Below, one piece after another: positions 1 to 8,470 of a DNA stretch of 45,989 bases. Position numbers and translations under genes: made by a program. The notes under the pieces are model-generated. The model saw only the letters and a program-made list of their open reading frames with translations, ran no database searches and had not been told where the DNA came from. The DNA comes from Candidatus Saccharimonadota bacterium (GTDB lineage Bacteria > Patescibacteriota > Saccharimonadia > Saccharimonadales > Saccharimonadaceae): NCBI GenBank assembly GCA_030523715.1, contig JAUNHY010000001.1, positions 1-45,989 on the forward strand. Direction: 5' to 3'. Each line of letters begins with the position of its first letter. The first letter of the stretch is position 1.

Positions 1-3000
1 ACGAATGGAATATTCTGCCCAGGATACATAATTGCGGCCACCATACTTACTGATGTGGGTATTAACTGGACCGGCAACCGTGAGGTCTGAGCCTTCAACA
101 CTGAAGGATGGATACTTGGCGACGGTTGCACAAGTAGGAGCACTCACTACCCATTTAGAACCAGTGCCGACAGCCTGAGATAGAGCTATACTCTGATTAT
201 CGTTATCTACTTTCTTGACGGCACCAAGATTATGGCTGTCGCTTGGCCAAGCTGCAACGGCAATACAAACTTTATCCCCAACCGTAGCGCTAGATTCTGG
301 AACGGTCACTTCGGCCGACGACACAAACGAGCCATCGCGCGAAATTAGCGCGGTACTAGTGCCAGAGAAGGCATTTGTGCGCACGCTCGCAGTACCGATA
401 CCAGTCTCTGTACTATTCGCAGTACCACTAAATTGCCCGGATGTCGATGCGTTAAGCACATAACTATCCGTACTACTAACGTCGCCATTGGATAGGCCAC
501 AGTTAGCAGCAGAGCCAGAGCTTACTGCGGCAGCGCATAATTGAGAGGTCGTTTCATTGCCATTATTGCTGTTAAGATAACTGATGGCGCTCTTTGGTTC
601 ACCACTGCTCATCGTGAAGGTAATTACGCGAATTTTTGTTGGCTTAGTATGGGTGGCATAGGTGGAACCAACTTGAGTATTCTCGCGCTTCATGACCGGA
701 ACATAGACATTAGCTTTAAGCTTGCCGCCAGGGTTGATAGTCTGAACGGCGGAATTGCCCATAGCTGACTGAGCATAAGGATGCAAGTAATAATTGTATG
801 GAATTTTTACGTCTGCCGTAATACTTGCTTTCCCGGTTCCCATATGGCCATTTACCGCATTGTCATTCTGAATCCATAAATCGGTCCATTCAATCTTTTG
901 CGTAATAGTGGAACCAACATTCGAACCGATTGCGTATTCTGTAGATGTAGAAGGGACAGTATAGTTGTAGGACTTACAATTATCAAGACCCGTTGCAGTA
1001 CGTAATGACGCGGTATTAGCAACATCTGAAGTAATTTGATAATAGTTATCCTTTGCTCCGTGGCTAGAACCATATTTACCAGAACATGAATACATGTCGC
1101 CGGCGTTATTTGGACTAGAGATACTCGGTGAACGATAAGTAATTGTATACTTGCCGCCGCTAAATGGACCCGTGCCCGGATTAGAGTTGGTAGTTCCGAG
1201 GTTTGCAGAAGTTGCCGAGTATGGGCTAGAACCAATGCTCTTACCGAAGAGATATCCAGCCTTATTAGCCGACACATCATAGCTTACAGACACACCTTTA
1301 CTATTAAACTGGTTCGACAGGTCTGCAGCGGCACAAGATTCATGGCGGAAGTTGATATTGTCTCCAGGCATCGCCCAAGCCGTAATGGTATGATTGCCAG
1401 TATCTTTGATGCCGGAAGCGACACTTGTATCGGTACCGTTATTTACGTTCTTGAAGATAGTTAGGCTAGCATAATTGCGCCCATCATGAATACCATATTG
1501 GCTCGTAGTGCCATCCGAGCAGGTAGCCTTAGCCATATGGAGAGTTACACAAACCTGGTCGGCGGAAGTTTTATCATAATCCGACCCCCAAATTCGATAA
1601 GTGTAAGTCATCTGCTGACAAATCGTAATGGTCTGATCTGGATAAACCTTAGCATTGATGGTTTGAGTCTCAGTATACGAGCGCTGAGCATCAGTGCCAG
1701 TGCGCGGCAAGTCGGTTGTGTTCTTTTCATTAACCGTATTGCCACAAGGATCACCAGAACGACAACCAGTCGTACCAGATGTAGATATTGCAATCGTAGA
1801 ATGCTTATCCCCAGGCGCCGCTGGTGGCGTATCCTCAGATGTACGAGTAATCTTATGGTTAAATACGACAGTTGCCGTCGTAGGAACACTATCGCCAGTG
1901 ATAGTTACGGTTTGGCCGTTTGTATATGAGGTGCCATTAACGGTAACCGTAGTGCCACCGGTAAAGTTGGTCTTATAACGCTTCAATGTGACGCAAGCAG
2001 ATCTGGTAGTTTCAGTATTGTAGGTATTGGTATCGCTCCAGTTTACACTTTCACGCACATAGCGCCAGAAATTTTGAGTTTGGCAATATGTAGAGCCGTC
2101 ATCACTCTTAGCAATATCTACTGAGTTCGGCGATCCGCTCGTGCGCTGGGTGTACCAGGAGTTATTTACATTAATACTCGTGTCTCCCCAGTTTGTCTGA
2201 ATGCCAAAGTTGTTATTTATTGTAGGGTTTTTACTTGTTTTATAGCGCGTCTGGACACTCGCAGTCGTTTTGCGCTGTAGTTGATGCACAAACTGAAGGT
2301 TCGCAGTATTCCCGTCTATCCAAGTTGTACTTCCGTCGCTCTTTTCAGTAGTATTTACTTTGGGAACAACTCGGCCATCAAATTCGTACCAATAATAGCG
2401 GTGGACAGTGACGCAGCCGGAAGGCATCTTCCAATCGTCCCATCCTGAATCCGTAATCTTTTCATAGTAGCCAATATGCTCACAGAATGTGTTGTCGCCA
2501 TAATTCAAATTGAAAGTTTGAGTGTTCGTATTTACGGTCTGCCATCCATTTCCAGGAGTGTAGCTCGGGCTTCCGCTATTATACCAACTAGTGCCGCTAT
2601 TATTTGTCGACCACCAATATCCCGTTACCGCATCACTAGGACCATTATTATTCCTAGTGAAACTATGCGTGAATGTAACCGTTGCAGTCGAGCTGTTGGT
2701 GTATGTTGCGTCCGCAGTTGCAGTAACTTTACCAGAGAAGGTCGTTTCCCAGCTATTATCAGCTAAGCGAATGTAAAGGTAAATTGGGTTAGTACTACAA
2801 GTACCGGTGGCGCTCGTGCCGTTATTAGACCAGCAGCGATATTGGTATAGAGTAACTCGATAAAAGTTATCCCAAATTTCAGTTTTTTCTACACTATTCC
2901 ATTTTTCCGCAAGCTTTACGCCGTTGATTACGGCATACCCACTTGTATGATATGGCGCCGTCCAGCCACCATAATAATCGTGAGGCTGGTTGCTGGAATT

Positions 3001-3486
3001 CATCCTCGTCACACTACTAGAGAAGCTCGATATAACCCCACCTGCCTTTTCGCCACTACTGCAGCTAGATGTAAGACAATATCCGATGTTTACAGCATAG
3101 ACACTACCAGTCTGATTGTGTACCATGCCCATTGCTATTGTTCTGTTATAGGTACTCGTTAAATCTACCTCAGTATCTGGATCAATCGTGTAATATCTAC
3201 CACTGCCGTGAGTAACGGAGCCAGCAAAGAACATAATTGCGCGATTGTCGAGCGGGTTATCGCAAGCCCAGGCGCCACCACCATATTGTGAGCCACCAGC
3301 CAAGTCGCCAACTCGTGTCAAGCTCCACGAAACAACACTAATGTATCCGCCGCCAGTCAAACAGCTATTTTTTGTATATCGACCATTGGCGTATGCTGCG
3401 AACGCGGCCTTGGCGAAAAGAACTCCGCAACAAGTACTTACTAGCGCCGCCATAACTAATAATGTGAGAATTGTTTTCTTTTTCAT
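1..3486 (-). CDS. Giant secreted surface protein, 3' end (C-terminus) outside window
   Basis: An uninterrupted minus-strand frame runs from ATG at 3486 to the left edge (1,162 codons, no stop), so the C-terminus is missing. I checked every triplet by eye. Residues 1-31 form a signal peptide: KKK, a hydrophobic core, then AKAAFA-type cleavage. The mature part is rich in Thr, Ser, Asn, Gly and Tyr, with paired Cys, as expected of an exported beta-rich protein. Two similar segments end in ATVTFTHSFTR (about 268-278) and ATVVFNHKITR (about 538-548), each preceded by a Thr/Val-rich strand stretch, so the protein is repetitive. Near the window edge a conserved-looking patch has GDKVCIAV and, further on, PTCATVAKYPSF. 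It lies 2 nt downstream of the membrane protein at 3489-4559 and is probably co-transcribed. I recall similar giant proteins in Saccharibacteria, but assign no function; adhesion to a host cell is inference. Confidence 0.88.
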   Translation of the reverse strand, partial: MKKKTILTLLVMAALVSTCCGVLFAKAAFAAYANGRYTKNSCLTGGGYISVVSWSLTRVGDLAGGSQYGGGAWACDNPLDNRAIMFFAGSVTHGSGRYYTIDPDTEVDLTSTYNRTIAMGMVHNQTGSVYAVNIGYCLTSSCSSGEKAGGVISSFSSSVTRMNSSNQPHDYYGGWTAPYHTSGYAVINGVKLAEKWNSVEKTEIWDNFYRVTLYQYRCWSNNGTSATGTCSTNPIYLYIRLADNSWETTFSGKVTATADATYTNSSTATVTFTHSFTRNNNGPSDAVTGYWWSTNNSGTSWYNSGSPSYTPGNGWQTVNTNTQTFNLNYGDNTFCEHIGYYEKITDSGWDDWKMPSGCVTVHRYYWYEFDGRVVPKVNTTEKSDGSTTWIDGNTANLQFVHQLQRKTTASVQTRYKTSKNPTINNNFGIQTNWGDTSINVNNSWYTQRTSGSPNSVDIAKSDDGSTYCQTQNFWRYVRESVNWSDTNTYNTETTRSACVTLKRYKTNFTGGTTVTVNGTSYTNGQTVTITGDSVPTTATVVFNHKITRTSEDTPPAAPGDKHSTIAISTSGTTGCRSGDPCGNTVNEKNTTDLPRTGTDAQRSYTETQTINAKVYPDQTITICQQMTYTYRIWGSDYDKTSADQVCVTLHMAKATCSDGTTSQYGIHDGRNYASLTIFKNVNNGTDTSVASGIKDTGNHTITAWAMPGDNINFRHESCAAADLSNQFNSKGVSVSYDVSANKAGYLFGKSIGSSPYSATSANLGTTNSNPGTGPFSGGKYTITYRSPSISSPNNAGDMYSCSGKYGSSHGAKDNYYQITSDVANTASLRTATGLDNCKSYNYTVPSTSTEYAIGSNVGSTITQKIEWTDLWIQNDNAVNGHMGTGKASITADVKIPYNYYLHPYAQSAMGNSAVQTINPGGKLKANVYVPVMKRENTQVGSTYATHTKPTKIRVITFTMSSGEPKSAISYLNSNNGNETTSQLCAAAVSSGSAANCGLSNGDVSSTDSYVLNASTSGQFSGTANSTETGIGTASVRTNAFSGTSTALISRDGSFVSSAEVTVPESSATVGDKVCIAVAAWPSDSHNLGAVKKVDNDNQSIALSQAVGTGSKWVVSAPTCATVAKYPSFSVEGSDLTVAGPVNTHISKYGGRNYVSWAEYSIR

Positions 3487-3488
3487 AA

Positions 3489-4559
3489 TTACCCCTCTCC
3501 CCCTGAATCGTCTGGGGCTTCTTGTTCATAACTTTCTTGCAGCGAATCTCTTTTCTTCTCCAGGTCGGCAACTCTTTGCTCATCTCCACGACGATCATAA
3601 ACCGTAATCAACCAATCTATTGTGGTAAGCGAATCCGGCATTAAACGATATGCCGCTAAAGCATCGTCAAGGACACGCTGCGGCTCAAGATCATACATTA
3701 AATCGTATGTCGTTTGAGACTTTCTTATATATATTTCTACCCTCATTTCATCGGTAGTAGCCATCTCTAAAGCTTTATTGTAGATTGCATCTACTTTATC
3801 CAAATCAAAATTCTCAAAATATTCGTCTGCAGTATCCAAATATGTACTAATAACGTAATACTCATCTTTTTCGAGCTCTTTTTGAGCCTCTTCGTCCTCT
3901 CTGGCCTGCTCTTCCTGCCTAATTTTTGCATAGCGTGCATCTTCAATAGGAACAATAATAAGACCAATGACACCCGCAATCACCAACAAGACCACACCTA
4001 ATGAAATAAATTTATTTCCACCTTTAAATAAGAAGTTATGGATTTTTTTATGACGCATTTGGCGTTTAGCACGACGAATTTCTTTTTTGCGTTGAGATGC
4101 CTTCTGCTTCAACTCGCCAATAACACGATTATCTTCTGCGGTCGCTTTTCTCTTGGCTTCTTCGGCTTTTTTCTTGGCCGCTAGCTCAGCCGCGTGAGCT
4201 TTTTCCTCGGCTTCTTTAGCAATCTCCTCCGCTTCTCTTCTCGCGCGAGCAGCCTCATCGCGAATGCGTTTTTCCTCATTGCGTTTACGCTCATCGGCGC
4301 CCTCAACATTAACGAAGAACTCGGTTTTACCTTTCTTCTTAATATCGGCAGCCTTAAATTGGACCTCCTTCTCATCGATAGGAATTCCATCAATATCAAC
4401 CGTTTCGGCTTTTTTGCGTTCCTCTGCGGCTTTATCTATTTCTTTCTGTTCCTCTTCGACAAGATCCGTAATATTCGGCGACTCAAAATTAGGGGAATCC
4501 TCGTTTGCACTTAAATTTGAGCCCACCTCGCCAGAGGACTTCGCATTGTTTGCGCTCAT
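3489..4559 (-). CDS. Single-pass membrane protein: coiled coil, TM segment, TPR-like outer domain
   Basis: A 356-residue protein of unknown family. Residues about 35-165 are highly charged and heptad-like (runs of E/K/R/A), predicting a long cytoplasmic coiled coil. Residues about 185-203 are one hydrophobic membrane segment preceded by a strongly basic stretch, so the N-terminus should be inside. Residues about 233-345 are helical with A/L/Y spacing that resembles TPR repeats (for example AIYNKALEMA), and the tail is acidic. The start is supported by a -10 box whose predicted +1 is exactly the A of this ATG. The next gene starts 2 nt downstream and encodes a giant secreted protein. A role in exporting, anchoring or organising that protein is inference from operon context only. 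Confidence 0.85.
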   Translation of the reverse strand: MSANNAKSSGEVGSNLSANEDSPNFESPNITDLVEEEQKEIDKAAEERKKAETVDIDGIPIDEKEVQFKAADIKKKGKTEFFVNVEGADERKRNEEKRIRDEAARARREAEEIAKEAEEKAHAAELAAKKKAEEAKRKATAEDNRVIGELKQKASQRKKEIRRAKRQMRHKKIHNFLFKGGNKFISLGVVLLVIAGVIGLIIVPIEDARYAKIRQEEQAREDEEAQKELEKDEYYVISTYLDTADEYFENFDLDKVDAIYNKALEMATTDEMRVEIYIRKSQTTYDLMYDLEPQRVLDDALAAYRLMPDSLTTIDWLITVYDRRGDEQRVADLEKKRDSLQESYEQEAPDDSGGEG

Positions 4560-4565
4560 GCTAAT

Positions 4566-4574
4566 ATTTTAGCA
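4566..4574 (-). promoter_or_regulatory. Extended -10 promoter, leaderless start at 4559
   Basis: Read on the minus strand this is TGC-TAAAAT. The last T of the hexamer (4566) taken as -7 puts +1 at 4559, the A of the ATG. No Shine-Dalgarno site is possible in such a transcript. Confidence 0.65.
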
Positions 4575-4598
4575 TTGTTCCAAGAGTAAAGTAAATAA

Positions 4599-6119
4599 TT
4601 ATTTTGCGTATTCAATCGCGCGTGTTTCGCGAATGACGTTCACCTTGACGACACCAGGATATTGCATCGTAGCCTCAATTTTATCAGCAATATCACGAGC
4701 AAGCTTGAGCGCAGAGAGATCATCAATCTGCTTCGGCTCAACAATTACGCGGATTTCGCGACCGGCAGAAATTGCGTAGGCCTTATCGATACCCTGGAAG
4801 CTTGTAGCAACATTTTCGAGGGCTTTCATACGTTCGGCGAAGTTTTCAGCAGAAATATTACGAGCACCCGGGCGAGCAGCAGAGATGGCATCAACAATTT
4901 TCACAATGATTGCTTCTGGCGTGGTTGGTTCTACATCATCATGATGCGCAGCAATAGCGTGAACGACGGCATCTTCCATGCCGAATTTTTTCGCTAATTC
5001 TGCACCAATATCAGCATGCTTGCCTTCAATCTTGTGCGTGACGGCTTTGCCCATATCGTGAAGTAAAGTGGCAGTCTTCGTAATACGAACGTCTGCCCCG
5101 ATTTCCTCGGCAATCATGCCAGCAATGTGGGCCATTTCGATAGAATGAAGCAGCACGTTCTGACCGTAACTCGTGCGGAATTTGAGTTCGCCGAGAAGAT
5201 GAAGAATCTCGGACGGAATACCAATTACGCCCACTTCGCGCGCGGCATCTTCACCGGCGCGAACAACTTCTTTTTCGATTTCGCGCTCAGCTTTTGCGAC
5301 AGCCTCCTCGATACTGGATGGATTGATGCGGCCATCTTTCATGAGACGCTCAAGTGCATAGCGAGCAACTTGGCGACGGATTGGGTCAAAGCTGCTTAAG
5401 ACGACCATGCCTGGAGTATCATCGACAAGCACATCAACGCCAGTGGCGTGTTGAAGGGCCTGAATGTTACGACCTTCCTTACCTATAATGCGCCCCTTCA
5501 TATCGTCATCTGGAAGTTTTAAGCTAGTGACGGTACGATCGGCTGTAACCTCGGAAGACATGCGCTCCATGGCAGTAAGTAACATCGCTTCGGCAGTTTC
5601 ATCGATATGGTCGTTGTAGGCCTTCTGCTCTTTGATAATTAGGCCAGTGAGATCTTCCTTAATGTCGCGCTCAGTCATCGACATGAGCTTTTCTTTGGCT
5701 TCAGTTTTACTGAGACCAGCAATTTTTTCGAGCTTTTCTTGAGCTTTTGTGCGGATAGCACGAACTTCGTCCTTAAGCTCTTCGATCTCGCCTTCTTGTT
5801 TGCGGAGATTTTCGGACTTTTTATCAATTTGATCGAGTTTGGTATCAAGTAAAGTTTCGCGTTCGGCGAGACGGTCCTCGGTTCTCTTCCATTCTTTGCG
5901 ACGCTCATTTTCTTCGCGCTGAGCTTTCTCGTTGATATTTGAAGCTTCTTTTTTTGCATTTAAGACTATCTCGGAAGCTTCGTGCTTAGCTTTGCGAACT
6001 AAATCGTCGGCCTTGTTTTTGCCACCGTTTTCTTTGTGTTTGTTGTAGGCAAAAATACCGCCTGCACCAGCGCCCGCGCCCACAATAAGCGCGATGACAG
6101 CTGGAATAATATATTCCAT
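4599..6119 (-). CDS. rny: Ribonuclease Y
   Basis: Membrane-anchored endoribonuclease that initiates mRNA decay. The 506 residues match the family's usual length. Order: N-terminal membrane helix (about 3-24, Gly/Ala rich), a long charged coiled coil (about 35-150), a KH domain with the GxxG loop in IIGKEGRNI (211-219), then an HD domain with HSIEMAH (325-331) and the metal-binding pair in LLHDMGK (352-358), followed by AAHHDD (390-395). All expected catalytic residues are present. The ATG at 6119 is preceded by GAGAGGG, a good ribosome site, in a leader of about 60 nt. It is followed after 39 nt by the promoter of the unrelated membrane/surface operon. Confidence 0.97.
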   Translation of the reverse strand: MEYIIPAVIALIVGAGAGAGGIFAYNKHKENGGKNKADDLVRKAKHEASEIVLNAKKEASNINEKAQREENERRKEWKRTEDRLAERETLLDTKLDQIDKKSENLRKQEGEIEELKDEVRAIRTKAQEKLEKIAGLSKTEAKEKLMSMTERDIKEDLTGLIIKEQKAYNDHIDETAEAMLLTAMERMSSEVTADRTVTSLKLPDDDMKGRIIGKEGRNIQALQHATGVDVLVDDTPGMVVLSSFDPIRRQVARYALERLMKDGRINPSSIEEAVAKAEREIEKEVVRAGEDAAREVGVIGIPSEILHLLGELKFRTSYGQNVLLHSIEMAHIAGMIAEEIGADVRITKTATLLHDMGKAVTHKIEGKHADIGAELAKKFGMEDAVVHAIAAHHDDVEPTTPEAIIVKIVDAISAARPGARNISAENFAERMKALENVATSFQGIDKAYAISAGREIRVIVEPKQIDDLSALKLARDIADKIEATMQYPGVVKVNVIRETRAIEYAK

Positions 6120-6186
6120 ACGTCCCTCTCTTTTCTATGTAATGAAAATTAAAATCGTTGATAAAATAGGAATTCCCCCTAAATTT

Positions 6187-6195
6187 ATTCTAGCA
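6187..6195 (-). promoter_or_regulatory. Probable extended -10 promoter of rny
   Basis: Minus-strand TGC-TAGAAT between the end of tsaB and rny. It gives a predicted +1 near 6180 and a leader of about 60 nt containing the GAGAGGG ribosome site. The hexamer departs from TATAAT at two positions. Confidence 0.4.
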
Positions 6196-6201
6196 CAGAG
6201 A

Positions 6202-6534
6202 TTATTTTCGTGGTGGCGTAATATTGGCTGGACGACCATATTCTGGCAAAATAATATCGACTTTTTCGCCGCGATGATTATAAAGCGGGATTTTTAGGTC
6301 ATTTGCGAGTGTATTAACAACAACCGCGCCAATACGCAAACCCGTAAAACTACCTGGGCCGGACATAAATTGTATTTCCGTAATATCGTGCCAATCTTTT
6401 CCATTTTCTTGAAGCTTGTCATGAATGTATTTCAGCAAATCGCGCGCAAGCGTGCGGCCAGATTCCCATTCATAAGTTTGGTCGTCGAGTTTCAAAATTG
6501 TGGTTGGCGCCGACGTATCTAGATAGAGTTTCAT
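6202..6534 (-). CDS. tsaB: TsaB (YeaZ), short form
   Basis: Partner of TsaD/TsaE in making threonylcarbamoyl-adenosine at position 37 of ANN-decoding tRNAs. The N-terminal ASKHA half is clear: MKLYLDTSA at the start and the signature GPGSFTGLRIG (59-69). At 110 residues it is about half the usual 200-230; it ends shortly after the first lobe, so the second lobe is absent. It overlaps tsaE by 4 nt (ATGA), so the two are translationally coupled. The stop is a clean TAA with no sign of a frameshifted remainder downstream, so I read it as a reduced version rather than a recent break. Confidence 0.9.
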   Translation of the reverse strand: MKLYLDTSAPTTILKLDDQTYEWESGRTLARDLLKYIHDKLQENGKDWHDITEIQFMSGPGSFTGLRIGAVVVNTLANDLKIPLYNHRGEKVDIILPEYGRPANITPPRK

Positions 6535-6935
6535 TTTTCGATTAACTCCCGCGTATTTTCGTCGATATATTTGATTTCGATGATTTTATGATTTTCCGGC
6601 AGAACATCCTGAATACTATTCCCCCATTCAATAATAGTGATCGTATTCTTATCTGAAATAGATTCTGCCAGATTCTCCGACATAATACCTGGATCGCCAA
6701 GACGATAAAAATCATAGTGCACAAGACGATATTTTGTACCTTGGTATTCTTTCGAAATCGTGAATGATGGCGAGGTAACGGCTTCTTCTATACCAAGCCC
6801 CTGCGCAATGCCACGCACGAGCGTAGTCTTTCCTGCCCCGACGTCACCGAGCAATTCTAAAACAGCTGGGGCATCAAGTTCAGCCCCGAGTTTTTTACCA
6901 AACTCAAGCATCTCCGTTTCGGAATTAATTAGCAT
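6531..6935 (-). CDS. tsaE: TsaE, threonylcarbamoyladenosine ATPase
   Basis: P-loop ATPase that cycles the TsaB-TsaD complex in t6A synthesis. 134 residues, near the normal length. Walker A is GDVGAGKTTL (30-39), followed by the family motif TSPSFTI, then YDFYRL and IIEWG. It ends in TGA overlapping the ATG of tsaB. The start ATG at 6935 has a -10 box positioned for transcription to begin at its A, and no ribosome site is visible. Confidence 0.95.
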   Translation of the reverse strand: MLINSETEMLEFGKKLGAELDAPAVLELLGDVGAGKTTLVRGIAQGLGIEEAVTSPSFTISKEYQGTKYRLVHYDFYRLGDPGIMSENLAESISDKNTITIIEWGNSIQDVLPENHKIIEIKYIDENTRELIEK

Positions 6936-6941
6936 ATATAT

Positions 6942-6950
6942 ATTTTACCA
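6942..6950 (-). promoter_or_regulatory. Extended -10 promoter, leaderless start of tsaE
   Basis: Minus-strand TGG-TAAAAT; with the last T (6942) as -7 the predicted +1 is 6935, the A of the tsaE start codon. Confidence 0.65.
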
Positions 6951-6955
6951 TATTT

Positions 6956-8200
6956 TTAGGATTTATCTAGGGCATAGCGAGGCCGGAAACTAAAACGAGT
7001 TATGCGTTTAATGAAAACTAAAAAAACTAAAAGCGGAACGTATATTAATAGTATTAATATGTTTCCCGGTGGCAACTCTATTGCCACCCAAGGGATACTT
7101 GCCGCGTAGTCAATTAAAAATAGATGTATTCTTATGACGACCTCTAGTGCAACTGCTAGAAATGGCAAAAATGTGCCACTCAATAATGTTAATGCCATCA
7201 CTAAGGCAATAGTTGGAGAGATAATTAATCCAACTATAATGCCGGCAACAGAAAACATGCCGAAGTTGTAGATGCTTATAGGCAAACAGAATAGTTGCGC
7301 AGAAATTGATACGATTAATGCGTTCGCAAAAGAATTTGGTTTACAGGAACCATAAAGAAAGCGCATAAGTACGGGCGCGAAAAAGATGATGCCGAAATAA
7401 GCGATGAACGAGAGTTGCCAGCCAACATTCGTGAGATTTCTAGGATTAATTATTAAAGTTAATGCTACGACATATAAAAATAGACGCCCAGGATTGAATT
7501 TTCGTCCGAAATACCATGCCGCAAGCCCAAGTAGACTCATAAGGCTGGCGCGCGCCATGCTTGCACTGAAACCAGCTACAGAAATAAATGATGTTACAAC
7601 CGCAACAATGCCAATGATTGTGGCTGCACGAGAAACTTTATTTAATATCTTCTTCATTATCTCTATCAGAATCGAAAGATGAAAGCCCGAAGTAACTACC
7701 AAGTGAGATAGTCCCGCTAGCCGTAATTTTTGAATAAAAATATCCGACATATTGCTTTTATCGCCCACAAGGTAACCCAAGGCAAGATTAGAAATATCTT
7801 CATCAAAAAGAGAGCGAATATTGTTCGAGAAAGTATGCTTTATTTGATTGGCTATGTCCGGCGGGCTAGGTTTACCAAGTGATATTAACTCTGGTTGATA
7901 CATGAAACCATCGTATTCGCCAAAACCATCGCCCAAAACTCCGCGAAGAGTCACTGAATCGGAGCGTTCAATGTCGTCATGCCGCTCAGGCAACATAACA
8001 TATACTTGACAATCTAAAGTGTTTATGCTATTATTTATATGTAGGCTCCCGATGCGGAGTCTGGTTTGCGAGTCCTTATTTTCAGCATCGTCAAGCAAGA
8101 CACCAGATATAGTAACGTCTCGTCCGTAATATGAAGCGAGACTTTTTTGATCTGAAATAATTGTCATTTGGCGAGCATATCCGCACAATAAGCCGGACAA
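6956..8200 (-). CDS. comEC: ComEC/Rec2 DNA-uptake channel, 5' part disrupted
   Basis: Inner-membrane channel that passes single-stranded DNA into the cytoplasm in natural competence. Residues about 20-110 fit the soluble OB-like N-terminal domain. Residues about 140-410 fit the Competence membrane domain with many hydrophobic helices, including SHLVVTSGFHLSIL (165-178), the counterpart of the family's typical SHLxxxSGxH motif. There is no C-terminal metallo-beta-lactamase domain, which many relatives have. The first canonical start in the open frame is TTG at 8200, but that begins inside a hydrophobic helix. The same frame continues upstream as a convincing ComEC N-terminus interrupted by TGA at 8279-8281 (see next entry). 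The gene may therefore be damaged, or the real start may be non-standard. Confidence 0.85.
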   Translation of the reverse strand: MSGLLCGYARQMTIISDQKSLASYYGRDVTISGVLLDDAENKDSQTRLRIGSLHINNSINTLDCQVYVMLPERHDDIERSDSVTLRGVLGDGFGEYDGFMYQPELISLGKPSPPDIANQIKHTFSNNIRSLFDEDISNLALGYLVGDKSNMSDIFIQKLRLAGLSHLVVTSGFHLSILIEIMKKILNKVSRAATIIGIVAVVTSFISVAGFSASMARASLMSLLGLAAWYFGRKFNPGRLFLYVVALTLIINPRNLTNVGWQLSFIAYFGIIFFAPVLMRFLYGSCKPNSFANALIVSISAQLFCLPISIYNFGMFSVAGIIVGLIISPTIALVMALTLLSGTFLPFLAVALEVVIRIHLFLIDYAASIPWVAIELPPGNILILLIYVPLLVFLVFIKRITRFSFRPRYALDKS

Positions 8201-8392
8201 AAAAGCAAAAATAATCCTAAGGTAACCTCTCCTCGCAAAACTTATAACAAGGCAGAACGTAGAGAAAACAACCGGCAGTCAAATGTCGACCGTCGCCCGT
8301 GCTATCCGAGCGACTATTAGTCCGTATATAAATGCCGAGCAGAAAATCAACGGAATAATTGATACATGAAACTTTCTTTTAATTCATTTCAT
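8201..8392 (-). pseudogene. comEC: N-terminal coding frame of comEC with two in-frame TGA codons
   Basis: Continuing comEC upstream in the same frame gives ATG at 8392, Lys, TGA (8384-8386), then IKRKFHVSIIPLIFCSAF and a second hydrophobic stretch up to TGA at 8279-8281, then LPVVFSTFCLVISFARR and the helix that runs into the annotated start. ComEC proteins usually begin with two or three membrane helices, often with a Trp-Leu at the start of the second, so TGA in place of TGG (Trp) is a natural explanation. What is seen is the open frame and the two stops; whether they are nonsense mutations, consensus errors or read-through is open. Confidence 0.6.
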
Positions 8393-8458
8393 GCCAAAAA
8401 TTTTGCACTATATTGCTGCGGAAAAAAAGCACAAGCATGACGTCAAGATAAGATGGCG

Positions 8459-8467
8459 TGATATAAT
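8459..8467 (+). promoter_or_regulatory. Extended -10 promoter of the LTA-synthase-like gene
   Basis: TGA-TATAAT. The predicted +1 is 8474, the G of an in-frame GTG that is the second codon after ATG 8471. Either a leaderless GTG start at 8474 or a start at the ATG with a slightly early +1 is possible. Confidence 0.6.
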
Positions 8468-8470
8468 TGA

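Noticed and set aside
215-3162. Several plus-strand open frames of 60-150 codons
   Set aside because: They lie antisense to the continuous minus-strand frame of the giant secreted protein, lack ribosome sites and give Ile/Ser/Arg-rich low-quality translations.
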